A stretch of 64,000 nt of DNA from Casuarina equisetifolia (Eukaryota > Streptophyta > Magnoliopsida > Fagales > Casuarinaceae), in NCBI GenBank assembly GCA_028551475.1, contig CM052354.1:27551258-27615257 (forward strand). Direction: 5' to 3'. Shown piece after piece: positions 1 to 11,520 of this stretch (within the stretch, counting starts at the first letter, position 1; the number at the start of each line of letters is the position of its first letter). Both the position numbers and the translations under genes were made by a program. The notes beneath the pieces are model-generated. The model was not told the DNA's origin, ran no database searches, and saw only the letters and a list, made by a program, of their open reading frames with translations.

Positions 1-719
1 ATTCAAGAAACCTATCTCCATTAGAAAACCATATTCTTCAACATCACCTCCTGCCCCTCCCCTCCCTATTGATGAACATATTGAGAGAGTTCAAGTTCAA
101 CAGGCAATAAAGTAGACCTCATTCTAAACTCTAATATTATATAAGAAAACTCAAAGTTCAATATAAAAAGTTAGCTTACAAGTTAAGGGGATAAATTTAC
201 TTTCAAACATTACTAAAAAATTATATCTATTTGGTGTGAGATGACATTCCTTAACATTAAAGCACCTTTTGCAATATTAAAGGGTGCCTTAAAACTGACT
301 TATGATTTAACATCTTTATCAAAAAGAAAAATGGTGAACCCTATTCTATTTACTGTAAATAAACAAGTATTTTCATCATCTTTATTAAAAACTGCTAGGT
401 AAAAATATTTTTGTGTTATCTAACCAAGAAAATATATTAAAATTTATTCATCATATATATTTGGTAGACTTTTATGGTATCTTATTTGCGATTACTCAAA
501 TTCTCTACAGAAAATATGGACAATCTTTGAAAAATATAGGAAAAGAAATATGTTAGAAATGGAGATAAAAGGATCATTAACTCAAAGTTAAAGAAGTATC
601 TTATAAGTCAAACATGATCTTTAACAACTAGTTAATAAATTAGAGTATAACATCACCAAATACTACTTAGAATTGAAAGAAAATAGAGAAGAATTGAGTG
701 TATTAGGATTATTAGACAC

Positions 720-970
720 TATTATTATGCCAAAAGTTTAAGCTATTAGCTAAGGTGTAGCCTAATTATACTTGAGTCATTTCCATACCAAGCCTACTGC
801 AAGCCCCTCTTTACAACTAATTATTGATGGTGTAAAGCTTTACACTTAGTGATGGAAAGGACATGAAGGGTTGCATTGATACTTTAATATGGTATCATAA
901 AACTTATGGTTAGTCTCATTTAAATGTAGAATAATGGTTATCGTATAAAGTCAATAATCACCCTTAGCAT
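720..970 (+). repeat. Diverged direct repeat, left copy (partner at 4310-4535)
   Basis: This stretch shares a core around the words TACACTTAGTG and ATAAAGTCAAT with the stretch at about 4310-4535, in the same order and orientation with similar spacing. The two copies are strongly diverged. They could be ends of one old element or two members of a dispersed family; no coding part between them settles this. Confidence 0.35.
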
Positions 971-1689
971 TAGTTGAGAATTAAACTCATAACCTTACTC
1001 TGATATTAATTCTAAAAATTGACAAGCACTATTATTTTGTCAAAAACTTAAACTATCAATGAGAAAAAAAAAACCCTAAAATAAAATAATAATAATAATA
1101 ATAATATTTAAAAAAAAATACAACTACTTACCTTTTCTCACTCCCTTGAAAACTCTCTCCGTTTCTTTCAAAATTCAAATTCCTACATGACTTGTTACAA
1201 TTGATCTATCTATTGGCCGTTGTCTTGTGGCCTCGTTTCTTACTTAGCATCATTTGGTGGTGTCAATTGTCGACTTAAAAGGCCCCTACCCCTAGAAGTT
1301 TTGAGGGCGGGGGGGGGGTGTGTTTTCTCTTTTACCCAATACATTGTTTTTTAGCCAAATATTTTCACCCACAGATTTGTCCATGCCATAGTTCAAATTC
1401 TTCATATGATTCCTATAATTAGAATGTCGAGGATGATCCACCGTGTGACCACTAAACTATGGATGCTCCATAGGGAAGTGAGAAAACCAAAGGTAAGAAT
1501 GGAGACCCTAAACACTAGTCCTGGTCAAATTTGGGTCAAATGAACCATTACTTGCTGGTTTATAAAATATCTAGGAAAACATCTCCCTAAAAATCAAAAC
1601 CAAATCCTAATGAAATGGAGTCTTCACCAAGCAATGATCTACCTAGGGCATCTCTGAAAAGATCTCCACCATATATCTAACATTCAAAG

Positions 1690-2300
1690 TTCCTAAATAT
1701 TCTAAATTTACCTATTCAACACTGATTCGAGAAGATGAGGTAGGGAATAAGAAAACCGTCTTTCTCATGAGGAATTCAAGATTTTTAGTGAATATCATTA
1801 GCACACTCTTATTGCCAAGTTTGAGTTATTTCACCCAAATACTTATGTTATTGATGGTTTGGTTAAATCAAATTCCTGCAATTACTCAAATACTTAGGCA
1901 TCGATTTAATTTATTTCAATGGACCCCAAAATATAAAGCAACCAGAGAGCTAACACTCATGGCCACCTAGGTTAATATATATGACCTTCATATTGTGGGA
2001 CATGTTCTTATCTTTTTACACATAATAGGTTAGTATTTGGGAGAATACATTAAAGCTAATGAGTAAACTTTGAAAATTATGAGATCTATCAAAGCCCACA
2101 TCAATGTGGGTATTGACATTAGATCACTGCTAGTGGATTTTATTCCATTCAAAGTGGAAGGTATCTTTCAACATATATTTCTAATGGAATACAACCACCA
2201 TCAATGTTGTATGTCATGCCAAAAATTAGGCCATTCAAAGGTTATATGCTATAAAAGACCTAGACCAACATTCCTAGAAAGGGTAAGAAAGCTCAAGCAA
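1690..2300 (+). mobile_element. Decayed LINE-type ORF1 piece (DUF4283 / CCHC zinc knuckle)
   Basis: Translation around 2208-2249 shows a CCHC zinc knuckle with the spacing C-x2-C-x4-H-x4-C (Cys, Cys, His, Cys in the segment CMSCQKLGHSKVIC). It is preceded by a stretch resembling the plant DUF4283 domain: an aromatic W-T-P segment near 1920, then a Leu/Ile-rich stretch and a basic linker. In plant genomes this pair, DUF4283 followed by zf-CCHC_4, is typical of ORF1 of L1-clade LINEs and of genes derived from them. The reading frame is broken several times upstream, so this is not an active element. No endonuclease or reverse transcriptase domain is recognisable downstream. The family call rests on the zinc knuckle and the weak upstream match. 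Confidence 0.45.
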
Positions 2301-4309
2301 CTTAAGACTAAAAAGGGATGGAGGGACGATCACCCCCCCCCCCCCCAACCCTTTTCCTTGGTTTTGATTTTTCAATGCTTAGGATGAAGGAAAAAATAAG
2401 CAAAAAAAGAAAGGTAAAAATAAATAGGCTACTTCTTCTAAGGAAGATAATTAAATGGATGAAATCCCAAAAGAATTATACAAGATCTTACTTTAACTTA
2501 AGAAATCCCTCAGAGTTGACTCAAAAGAATTGGAGAGAAAAGTTTTTGAAAACATCATCAATTTTTTTTATCATACATAAAGATGAGTGGGAGGTTATAA
2601 CAACCTTACCCTTACAAGTGTTTTCACAGCTTAAAGATGTGGTTAAGCAAGATTCTATACCCATGGTAAAGACAAGTTTCAAAGAAATAATATAGTGTAC
2701 TTTTATTTAGCTCATGGAAAAAGGTTGGAGTTGTTTACCGGATTCGAATCTAGTGAAACATAGTTTTTATTATGCTTCAAGGAACGAGGAGGACCTTTGG
2801 AATGTAGAGGAAGTTAGCACTATTTAAGGCGGTCCCAGGGGAATACCTAAGGGAAGAGAACCCGAGTAGTTAAGCAAAGTAGGATGAAAAAGACACCATA
2901 TTAAAGGATTTGGAAAAAAAAGATGGTTGGATTCTTAAGCTCAACAAAAGGGTAAAGGTAGTTGTTAGGATGTTATAACAACTAGGGTGTCATAGAAGGA
3001 AGAATAGTGGAAAAGCTTTTTAAAGACCTAGAGGGTCCAAAATAGTGTGGGATCAAGCAAGAAGCCTCACATATTAATCCATTGGATAAAACCAAAGGTA
3101 GACAAGGCATCCTCACATTTCATGGATATGGTCACCTAAAGAAAGCCCTTGTCATGATGGACTTTGTAGGAACTAGTTTGGACGAAGAATATGGGGTCCT
3201 CCTTAAGAATAAGGAATTATTATACAATATATATGACGCAATTTTAAATCAAAATAGAAAGGCCTATGAACAATATCTACGTATTTATGCATGTATCATT
3301 GGATGGAATTGAATGTGAGCAAAAATAAGGAAATGTCTTATTCCCTATCATTAATAGGATAGGTTATTTGAAGACGTGATAGTTAAGGCTAAAAAAAGTG
3401 ACTGAAACAAGTACTAAAGTTATTCTTCAGTTACAAAAGGAACAGGTTGGTGAATAACTCACACCACCATAAGATAGTCAGGAATTACAAAAGTTTGAAA
3501 AGAAGCCAATCATAACTTGGTTTTTTGAAGTAAACAACCTTTAAATAGCTATACCCCAAGACCTCTTCCTATAAAGGAGCTTATGGATTATAACATGCTT
3601 GATATGTAGTTTCAAGCCTGGGCCTAAGAATCATCAAAATATATACCACCATAGAGATCCTCCCAAAGACTGTAGGATAAAAAGCTTCAAGAAGATAAGA
3701 GGTTAAGAAGAAAAGATCCAAGGAACCTAAAAGAAAACCAAGGAAGAATTTCTCCTCAACAATAAAACAAGATAACCAAAAACTACCTTATACATTTGTT
3801 AGGAAGCTTGACAAAAGTCCAAGACAAATATGAAAAAGCATCTACCAAATGAAAACCCTTGAGTTTAAAGAAGTATTGTTAGGTATTAAATGATCAATTT
3901 GCTAGTAATGGTAAAAGATACCTCTCCTTGGTATAAAGTGTTTATGGACCCACTAGAAGTTTTGCATGATGGATTTAAAATGGCAATTATGCACTTTGCA
4001 TTGATGTCTTATTATAGAGTGGTCTTAGCTTGCTTTTGATATGATAGGATAAAGTATTAGAATTTTTTATGGTGTATATTTTCTTAGACAATCTTAATTT
4101 TGAGAACACTAAGTTTTATATGTATGTAAATATAACATAGTCGTGTTAATCAAGGTAATATCTTTGTTTTCAGATAATATCAATTAATAATATATGGCAT
4201 ATGCAAGTTTACAAGTATAGCTTAAGTCCAACTTGATTTTATTCTCAATGAAGCATGCAAGTCTCGATTTTCTTTTGTAAGATATATATATATATCAATC
4301 GAGGCACAA

Positions 4310-4535
4310 CCTTGTTATTATGACTATAACTCAAGATAATAGTTAGACTTAAGTACTTGGGTCAACCCACTTAGGCTCACTAGCACTAAGCTCACTATAG
4401 GCCCACTTTGTAATTAACCCTTAGTAGCATAAAATCGTACACTTAGTGGTAGGTAGACATGAGGAGTTACACCTCCACTTTAAGTTGAAGGACACATGTA
4501 CTTTAAATTTAACCCCTATAAAGTCAATGAAGTGG
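4310..4535 (+). repeat. Diverged direct repeat, right copy (partner at 720-970)
   Basis: Matches the left copy in the order of short shared words: an ACTTGxGTCA word, a CAAGCC or AGCTCAC word, TACACTTAGTG, GACATGA, then ATAAAGTCAAT. About 3.6 kb separates the copies. No target-site duplication could be assigned by eye. Confidence 0.3.
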
Positions 4536-5264
4536 ACAAAATTGGTATGGAAAAGAGAGATACATGAATATAACTTTATGTACTACTCACTATGAAAGAT
4601 AAAGTTATCATAGTAGACCAAATAGCTATATGTTAACAACAAGAAGAATCAAAAGAGTATGTATTCTTTAGTTGTAGGTTCACTAAATGTATATAGAATG
4701 TAATAATAAAAATGAACTAACCATCTCAAAAGATTGAAGAATGGAAAGAGAAAGTGAGTTGGATGATCAAATTTGTAAAAAATAAAGTTTTGCAATAACC
4801 TTTCTAAGTATGTCCAAGTTACTATCTAGTACATATAAAATGAAGAACTAGAAAAAGATAAGCAATCAAAACCTAGAAAGCATAAAATTATTGTCAAGAT
4901 CAAGAAGAATATGAAAGGTAAAATCTCATCAATTAAAGGAATAAGGATTATAAATTATAATAATTTTTTTAATAATTCTTAAATTTTTTAAATATAATGT
5001 TTGAGACTAGATGATGGATGATTAATTCAACTATTTTGTATTATAAACTTTGTAATATATATAATGCATAAAAATTCACAAAAAGAAAAATGGTCCTACG
5101 CCATTAGATGGACATTATTATGTATCTACTAATAAAATTATCGTTCATCTTACAAGTTTGAGTGGAAAAGTGGAGAGAAAACATGAGAAATGGAATTCTA
5201 AAAAAAGCCTATTAAGCGGGCTTTAATAGTCATAGAAGACACATTAGGCAAGCCGTTGAGTCCA

Positions 5265-5365
5265 TTGAGCATGGGCCTGGTCTCCCAAAATCGTAAGTCT
5301 TTCTCTGGGCCCGTTGATTCTCGGCCCCTTGTCCCGTCTTCTTCATTGCTTTTAGGGTTTTAGAA
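5265..5365 (+). promoter_or_regulatory. TIM8 promoter motifs: site II elements and telo-box
   Basis: Two TGGGCC motifs (5272-5277 and 5306-5311), a further GGCCC at about 5323, and a telo-box TTAGGGTTT (5352-5360) lie within 190 bp upstream of the TIM8 start codon. In Arabidopsis, site II (TGGGCC/T) elements, often with a telo-box, are established features of promoters of nuclear genes for mitochondrial and ribosomal proteins. The arrangement fits the mitochondrial role of the downstream gene. Function is inferred from motif and position only. Confidence 0.55.
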
Positions 5366-5455
5366 GCGGGCGAAAGTTATTCAACAGTTTCGGTCTTTCA
5401 ACTTACAGAGGGTCTAGCCACTGAAACGTCTCTCTCGTTCTCTCTCGCTTTTTGA

Positions 5456-6592
5456 ATGGATCCTTCACAATACCAATCCAATGAGCTAGCTCAATTTATC
5501 GCGGTAAGTTTTCTCAATCTCTGTTCCTTTTTTTTTTTAATCTTTTTTATTGGGTTTCTCTGAATGCGAAAGTAAAGGGGAGAACAAACCTAAAGTTATC
5601 TATTTTTGCTTGTGAGATGTTACAAGGAGTGATTATTGAGCATAGTTGCTAGGTATGATTGGCAAAATCGGAAGGTTCACTTTTTCTTTATTTTTATATC
5701 CCAGTTTTGTTTTCTGATTACCGGAGCATCATCCGTGTTTTGTGTTTATTTTTCGAAAGACTATTTGGGAAAATCCAAACTCCTCTTTTCATTGACATGC
5801 ATAAGCTTGTTTTGTTTGGCTCTCGAAACATAATACAAGAGTTCTTAGTATTTTTGGTTCTTCTATTTCGAGGACTTCCCAGCGGCATCCTCTGGTTCCG
5901 TTTAAATAGCTGGGGGATTGCATTGCAATTGTATATTTGGGTTTCCTGTCCAATGAAGTCCTTAACCAAAAGAGAACAGAAAAAAGAGCAAAGATCTGTA
6001 CTTAATTTCGTTCTGGCTGGCTGCTTGACAAGATGCTATCCATATTAGATGGTCTAATCCTTGGTGTTGCCTCTATTGCAGTATAGAATGTTGATTAAGC
6101 CATTGAATTTAACTTTTCGAACTCAGTAATATATGGTAATATCAGAAAATATGATTTTCAAGCTGAGCCTAAACCCTAACTATTATTAAATTCTTTGAAA
6201 GAGAATCTGAGTACAGACACGAGAAGTCTTGAATGATTCACTTTCTTTTTTCTACCATTTTAAAATTTTAGATTCAGTAGTAATTTATTACAGATTTGCT
6301 TCTTACCGTCTGAAATTACTAAACAATTGATTTTAGGTTAATTGAGAATTTATCATCTGTTCCCTTTCTTCCTGATTCTCATGTTAGTTTTGATGTTCTG
6401 CAGCAAGAGAAGGAAAGAGCCATGGTTAATGAGATGGTGGCAAAGCTCACAAATGTCTGCTGGGATAAGTGCATCACTAGTACACCCGGGAGCAAGTTCA
6501 GTTCCAGTGAGTCTAGTTGCCTTTCCAACTGTGCTCGGCGTTATATGGATATGAGCATCATGATCGTGAAACGCTTCCAGAACATGCAGTGA
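5456..6592 (+). CDS. TIM8: Mitochondrial import chaperone TIM8 (small Tim)
   Basis: Two coding exons, 5456-5503 and 6404-6592, joined in phase 0 by a GT-AG intron, give a 78-residue protein. The family member in Arabidopsis is about the same length. The twin CX3C signature of small Tim chaperones is visible: Cys35-x3-Cys39 and Cys55-x3-Cys59, 15 residues apart. In the family these cysteines form two intramolecular disulfides, and Tim8-Tim13 hexamers in the intermembrane space escort hydrophobic precursors to the inner membrane. The N-terminal MDPSQYQSNELAQFI and the C-terminal helix ending in RFQNMQ fit Tim8 rather than Tim9, 10 or 13. There is no cleavable presequence, as expected for proteins imported by the Mia40 disulfide relay. 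The longer open stretches inside the 900-bp intron have no support. Confidence 0.93.
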
Positions 6593-7730
6593 AGGTGTAG
6601 GAGCATCGATGTGCTATCTCAATTACAAGATGTGGTCTTTTTTGCCTGTCCTTAGTTAACTTATCAGTTGAAGATCTGTTGTATTTTTGGAGTAAATCTC
6701 TTTTCATTTTGATGAAAATATTACTAAGATGTTTCCATTTTTTCGTACTGATCCATGAATTCCCTGAGCCTTTTACGAGAATAAATTGCTGGAATGAGTG
6801 ATTATTAATGGTAGCACCTTGCTAGTTGCGGTTTAAGCTTATTGTCTGTTGCTTTAACGACGTACCTGTTGGGTTACATTTCCAGGCCGAAAACAAATAG
6901 AGTAATGTTATGTTAATTGTGGAGTTCAAAATTATAGAAGTGACTGTGAACTCAAGAACGAGAGTCTTAAGAGAGTAAAATCTCACATCCCAAATTCTAA
7001 TATGAGTAAATTATTGTTTGTTAATCACCTATTAGCTTACTATTAAGATAGCAAGGTTTAAGACGTCTTAGACTTAAGTTTGATACTCGATTGTGTGAAT
7101 TGAATATACAAAAAAGTTATTGTTCTACGAATGGAGAAAAAAATCTTCTTGTTTTGTGGATGGGGAAGAAGTCATCCCAAACCACAAATCATCCGTATCT
7201 TGTGATTTTTTTTCCATATAATTGGTTGCTGCTAATCGTTTTAAACTCCCAAGAAACACAACACTCTTATCTGTGTAAAAATGACGTTTAGAGTTAAAAT
7301 GGTAGGAGCAGTTTTTCAGGAATAAATATTTCCATTACATCGTTACATGGCAACTCCTCTTCTTATGTTAGTTCTGATGCTCTGCAAATACCATAGATGT
7401 TAGGACTCTGGCCTTTTTGGCACTTGCAGGCTGAAGGGTTTAGTATCAGCTGGGCTGCAGGAAGGGGAAGGAGATTAGAACGCAAGCTAACTTTCCTTAA
7501 CCCAAGAAGACAAGGTGAATCAGGCATTTCTGTGGATAAAAAGTCACAAAAGTCACCTTGCTGAAAACAGCAGCGTATCTGCTGACAAAATCACAAATCT
7601 AGAGACTTCTGATGGATGAAGTTCCGACCAACATATTAACAAACAGTTTACACGAACTCAAAGCAGTTAACTGCAGTAATCGTAGTCGTGAAGCAGCATC
7701 AACACTTAGAAGTTTCATTACAAGTTAAAA
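6593..7730. other. Convergent intergenic region TIM8 / Pol IV-V subunit 7
   Basis: Holds the probable 3' UTR of TIM8 (T-rich, followed by ATGAAAATATT near 6710) and of the gene on the opposite strand. I see no further gene. Confidence 0.5.
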
Positions 7731-8258
7731 CTAAGAAATTGGTCCAAGATAATCGCCCTCCAGACTGACCAGAGCTTGGAATTCCCTTTCTGCCTCCAGC
7801 CACTTCGTCCCAATCACAATGAAACGAACAATGACATCTTTTTCAATCTTTGAACTCTCGTCTCGGAACACTGGATTCTCCCCACCATCATAGCTGTAAC
7901 CTGGCATTTTCTGACGAGATAGATATATGTTTTCCACCGGCCCACATCTGAAGAAGACCCCATGCTTTAGAACCCTGTGGACAACTCCCTCTAAGATCTC
8001 TCCTCTGAAAAGCTTGAAGGTGACGGCACTACAAACAACCGGAAACATTACATCTCCCGTCTGCTGTCTGACTCTTCCCTCTCCTATACTCTCCAGAGTT
8101 GTGACGGCAAGAAAATACCCAAGATCCTTAGTGGCCTTTCTGGTGGCAAAGTCATCTAACAGGCGCATAATAATTGACCGTTGAAGCATCAATCCTTTTG
8201 CATCCAGGTTTTCAGGAGGGATTATGACATTCCAGGGCAATTGTGCTTTAAGAAACAT
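7731..8258 (-). CDS. NRPE7: DNA-directed RNA polymerase IV/V subunit 7 (NRPD7/NRPE7 type)
   Basis: A single uninterrupted coding exon encodes 175 residues from ATG at 8256-8258. An in-frame extension to 8273 begins with TTG, so I place the start at MFLKAQLPWN. The protein is an Rpb7 homologue: N-terminal tip domain (about residues 1-78) followed by an OB/S1-like domain containing GVVHRVLKHGVFFRCGPVEN and ending in SLEGDYLGP. Pol II Rpb7 begins MFFH and lacks the MFLKxQLPWNVxIPxEN opening that marks the plant Pol IV/V paralogues, so I assign it there. I cannot separate NRPD7 from NRPE7 by eye. In plants these subunits form the stalk (with subunit 4) of the polymerases that make siRNA precursors and scaffold transcripts in RNA-directed DNA methylation. 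An intronless coding region is usual for this branch. A 5' UTR intron is likely (see the upstream entry). Confidence 0.9.
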   Translation of the reverse strand: MFLKAQLPWNVIIPPENLDAKGLMLQRSIIMRLLDDFATRKATKDLGYFLAVTTLESIGEGRVRQQTGDVMFPVVCSAVTFKLFRGEILEGVVHRVLKHGVFFRCGPVENIYLSRQKMPGYSYDGGENPVFRDESSKIEKDVIVRFIVIGTKWLEAEREFQALVSLEGDYLGPIS

Positions 8259-9126
8259 TCTGGGTTTCTCCAACTGTCACAAACCAAAAGAATAAGATAG
8301 CAACGAGAGTCATCCATATGAAACATAGAATTCAGAGAATGGATCATACAATCAGCTGAAAGGAACCATCATATGGAAATTCTGATAATATGTGGCAAAA
8401 CAACAACAGACTATGAACAAACAAGAAATGGTAAGAAAAATTGAGCAAATAATTGTGAAGCTTATGCGTCTTTTTACCATTTCCCCAGCTTGTTATCTTA
8501 CATCATTACTACCCAATACTATTTTAAGCATTTACAGAAGCAGAAGCATGCCCCACGAATTAGCCACAGCACAATACACAGCATATATAATAGCTTCAAC
8601 AGGCCAACTGAGCCAATGCAGCAAAGTACTTACGATAATAATTCCAATATACATCGAAAAGGCAGCCTGCTGACTCTATTCTTGACAGTACAAAATGCCT
8701 CAGAGCAACCAAAAGTATGAGACTTTGTTTCTCGAATAAAATAAAATAAAAATAGAGAGAGAGAGATCGTAAGGTAAAAACAGGTAATTTTACTTAAACT
8801 TTCCCAAAAGCCTCAAGACCCATTGAACTTTCAACCCCATAGAGTGAATTCCAAGTCTCAAATTACACCACATTCAACATTCCCAGTCTCCAAAGGAAGC
8901 TAATATAAATACCCTTTCATACACAAACGAACTCGCTAATATAAGACTGCAGGTGAAAGAGTCTAAACGGAAATGCAGCTTATGCCCGGTTTCGAACTTT
9001 CCGTATCAGTTTCCAAACCCAAAAGAGAAGCTCATGAATCACAAACCTAAAGCCCCGACTTTGCAGAAACTAATTGATTATACATACTTAACAGGAACAA
9101 TAAAGTCGAGATTTTTGAGAAATTAC

Positions 9127-9290
9127 CTAACGGCTAACGAGGAAAGAAGTCGATCACTCGCCGAGGCCGGTGGGTTGGGTCTCGCGGAGGCCGTGAGGAT
9201 CGGCGATGGGTCTGTGTATTGTGCTGGTACCGGGGATTGGCTCTGCTCGAGGGCTGAGGCAACGCAATGAGCCGTATATCGAGGAGCGTG
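9127..9290 (-). promoter_or_regulatory. Probable 5' UTR exon and promoter-proximal end of the NRPE7-type gene
   Basis: On the minus strand the sequence TTAG then GTAATT (donor at 9126-9125) could splice to GTGACAG (acceptor ending at 8274), 16 bp upstream of the start codon. This would give a 5' UTR intron of about 850 bp (8274-9126). The stretch 9137-9290 is clearly GC-richer than its surroundings. The whole stretch is conserved in the duplicate at 14310-14480. Transcription has not been tested, and the exact start is unknown. Confidence 0.45.
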
Positions 9291-10480
9291 TCTATTGTTT
9301 TTTAAATGTTTTTTTTAAATTAACTTGTATAAATAATAAAAAAAATTAAATTAAATCTATAATTAAAAAATGAGGACATTCAAGTATTAAAAAAAATTAA
9401 ATAAATATTAGACAACCCTAATTTTAATAATATTTGATGTATGCATAAAATATATGCTTATATTCATTTTGCTACCTTATGTCATTCTAGATTTCTTATT
9501 GTCTAAACAATGACTTAAAAAGCTTTTATAGGAAACATAGACTTCTAAGATAACTAAAAAAAGATAACAGCACAAGATAATGATAATAAAAAGAATAAAT
9601 GACAAATTTAATTATAGAAATAATAATCCATACATCAACTTACCTTACAATGCTATATAAATTCGAACAAACTATACACAACAATAGCTCTTGTATCAAT
9701 TAAAAATTAAGAATCTTGACAATCAAAGGATCATTGGCACTCTAACTTGTATCTTGAGTCCTCACTAATTTGATGTGGAAACTTTCTTTATTATCTATTT
9801 TAGAACGAACTTTCCATGGTGGGCTTGGACAAGTTATAACTTATTCACAATTACATTGTATTGTTTTGTCTCAATGTAACGTAGTGTATTTCTAAGGCAT
9901 TGACTAATATAAGTAGAATGATACCCATGTCACTATGTGACTTAGAAGTACTCTTTGGATCCACATAATACCAAAAAGAGAAAGAAATAAGCTGGTAAAT
10001 AAGTATCAAGCAACATTCTTATCATATGAGTCATTTTTTATAACATACAATAGAAAGATAAAGCAACATATGTATATAATTGACAAGAAGTAGAGAAGCC
10101 ACTAAAGAAAAAACAAAAATGACTGAAAAAGCAATTAAAAAGAGATATGATGAGACAATAATAAAAAATTAAAATAAAAAGAATTAAGAAGATTGAGGAG
10201 AATATTTACTTTTTTACGTGTTAAGATAAGATAATGAATTTTTTTTTGTACAAAAAAAAGAGTTTATCCCTTCAACAAAATATTAAACCTTAGTCATTTT
10301 TTTTTTATAAACCTTTGTCTTGATCTTCTTCTATAAACTTTTAAATGTTACTCAAATTGTTTTGAACTTTGGTGTGAGTATATAGCTGCAATTAGCTAGT
10401 GCAAATAGTTATGCTGCTCTCTTTGTATTTTTCTAAAGCTTTCTTTTTTCTTTTTTTCTTTTCAAAGAGAGAGATTTGAT
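9291..10480. other. AT-rich spacer, duplicated at about 14530-15480
   Basis: No gene visible. The stretch 9500-10412 is recognisably the same as 14800-15478, including the shared end TATAGCTGxAATTAGCTAGxGCAAATAGTTA. It belongs to the SWEET segmental duplication. Confidence 0.6.
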
Positions 10481-10856
10481 AAGAAGAGTTCCAGGTCCAT
10501 ATTTTAATCTCTTTCACCCTCCGCCTCAAGCTCATCTTTACCTTATAATAACGACTAAAAGCACAAAAACTCAATCCAAATTCTCTACTCAAGCAAGCAG
10601 AATTCCTTTACACTATCAAAATAGTGGGGGAGCGAATTCTGCCAATATCTTTCGGAAGAAGTAGATACATACAATTGATAGTAGAAGCAATACTTCCACT
10701 GGAACAACCAGAACAATACTTTGAATCCACTATTTGCACACGGCAGTCAAAAGCTATTAGGTAGTGCGCAATACCATTGCACTTTGGACCAAACGCAACT
10801 ACCCCTACAAGAAGCACCCTAAAAACAAAGTTAAAGTTCCTTTTTAACTCTTTTTG

Positions 10857-11115
10857 GCAATGGGATTTTCACGGCTATGCTGTGGCGGCGTTTGTCACCT
10901 GCCTCATTGTGCACATGTCATAAGCGGATCCGAAGCACAAAAAATCTGTGTAATATTAGTTTATGCCATGGCATCTCCCGGGTTATTGCTGTGGCGGCTC
11001 ATGTTATCTACCTCATTCTGCACATGTCATAAGTGGATCTCAAAGCTCGAAAACTCTCTGTAATGCTAGTTTATGACATGGGTTTTTACGCGTTACCTTG
11101 TGGCGGCAATACATT
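10857..11115 (+). repeat. 109-bp tandem repeat in the SWEET-A promoter
   Basis: The word GTGGCGGC recurs at 10882, 10991 and 11100, exactly 109 bp apart. Flanking words CACATGTCATAAG and TAGTTTATG recur in step, giving about 2.3 units. The equivalent promoter of SWEET-B (about 18897-19030) has a single unit. The repeat ends about 400 bp upstream of the SWEET-A start codon. Confidence 0.8.
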
Positions 11116-11351
11116 GAACTGGCAAATAGAGTGAAGGGGCAAAGGCTTGAAAATGAGGGAAGTACTCAAGTACCATCGAGATGGTCACTGTAACAGGGCA
11201 AAGCCTTTTGTTGTTAGCGTTAATGTAGCATAATTGAGATATTTTGGGACAGGGCACAGTGGGAGATCCATGTTGGGTTGGCATGGCCGGTGCCTGGCGT
11301 GTGGCACCACTTTCGCACATAATTAATGTATTTCATGCTGCATGGTTCACA

Positions 11352-11370
11352 CCTCTATATTTATATATAT
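11352..11370 (+). promoter_or_regulatory. TATA box of SWEET-A
   Basis: TATATTTATATATATACAC lies about 155 bp upstream of the start codon. It is followed by a transcribed-looking leader with a GA-rich run just before the ATG (11480-11510). Confidence 0.55.
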
Positions 11371-11520
11371 ACACAACCGCTTGGGGAAGGTGTGTAGCAA
11401 GGTTTGGGTAAAGAGAAAGCTAGTGCTTCCTGTCCAAAACCTGCTCCATCACTTCAGTTTTTGCTTGAGTCACACAGAGAGAGGAAGAGAAAGAGAAAGA
11501 GAGACTCGTAGAACATAGCC

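Larger units (their letters stand above)
1..5260. other. Gene-poor AT-rich repeat region
   Basis: No intact host gene is visible in this stretch. It holds short open stretches interrupted in every frame, a (TAA)n microsatellite near 1084-1106, homopolymer G near 1308-1317 and homopolymer C near 2331-2346, one LINE-type ORF1 remnant and a pair of diverged repeats (listed separately). The short open stretch at 3082-3312 is not recognisable. Base composition and decay suggest old transposon debris upstream of TIM8. Confidence 0.6.

Noticed and set aside
3082-3312. Open frame of 76 codons in the left repeat region
   Set aside because: No recognisable domain, no splice context, and surrounding DNA is decayed repeat.
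5636-6048. Open frames on both strands inside the TIM8 intron
   Set aside because: They overlap each other, carry no domain, and lie wholly within the intron required by the TIM8 protein model.
7361-7400. Short match to the end of the TIM8 intron (TGTTAGTTxTGATGxTCTGCA)
   Set aside because: Only about 24 bp with several mismatches and no extension, so it may be chance or a tiny filler duplication.
8259-8273. Longer NRPE7-type start (five more codons)
   Set aside because: It begins with TTG and lies at a probable 3' splice site; the ATG five codons later gives the conserved family N-terminus.
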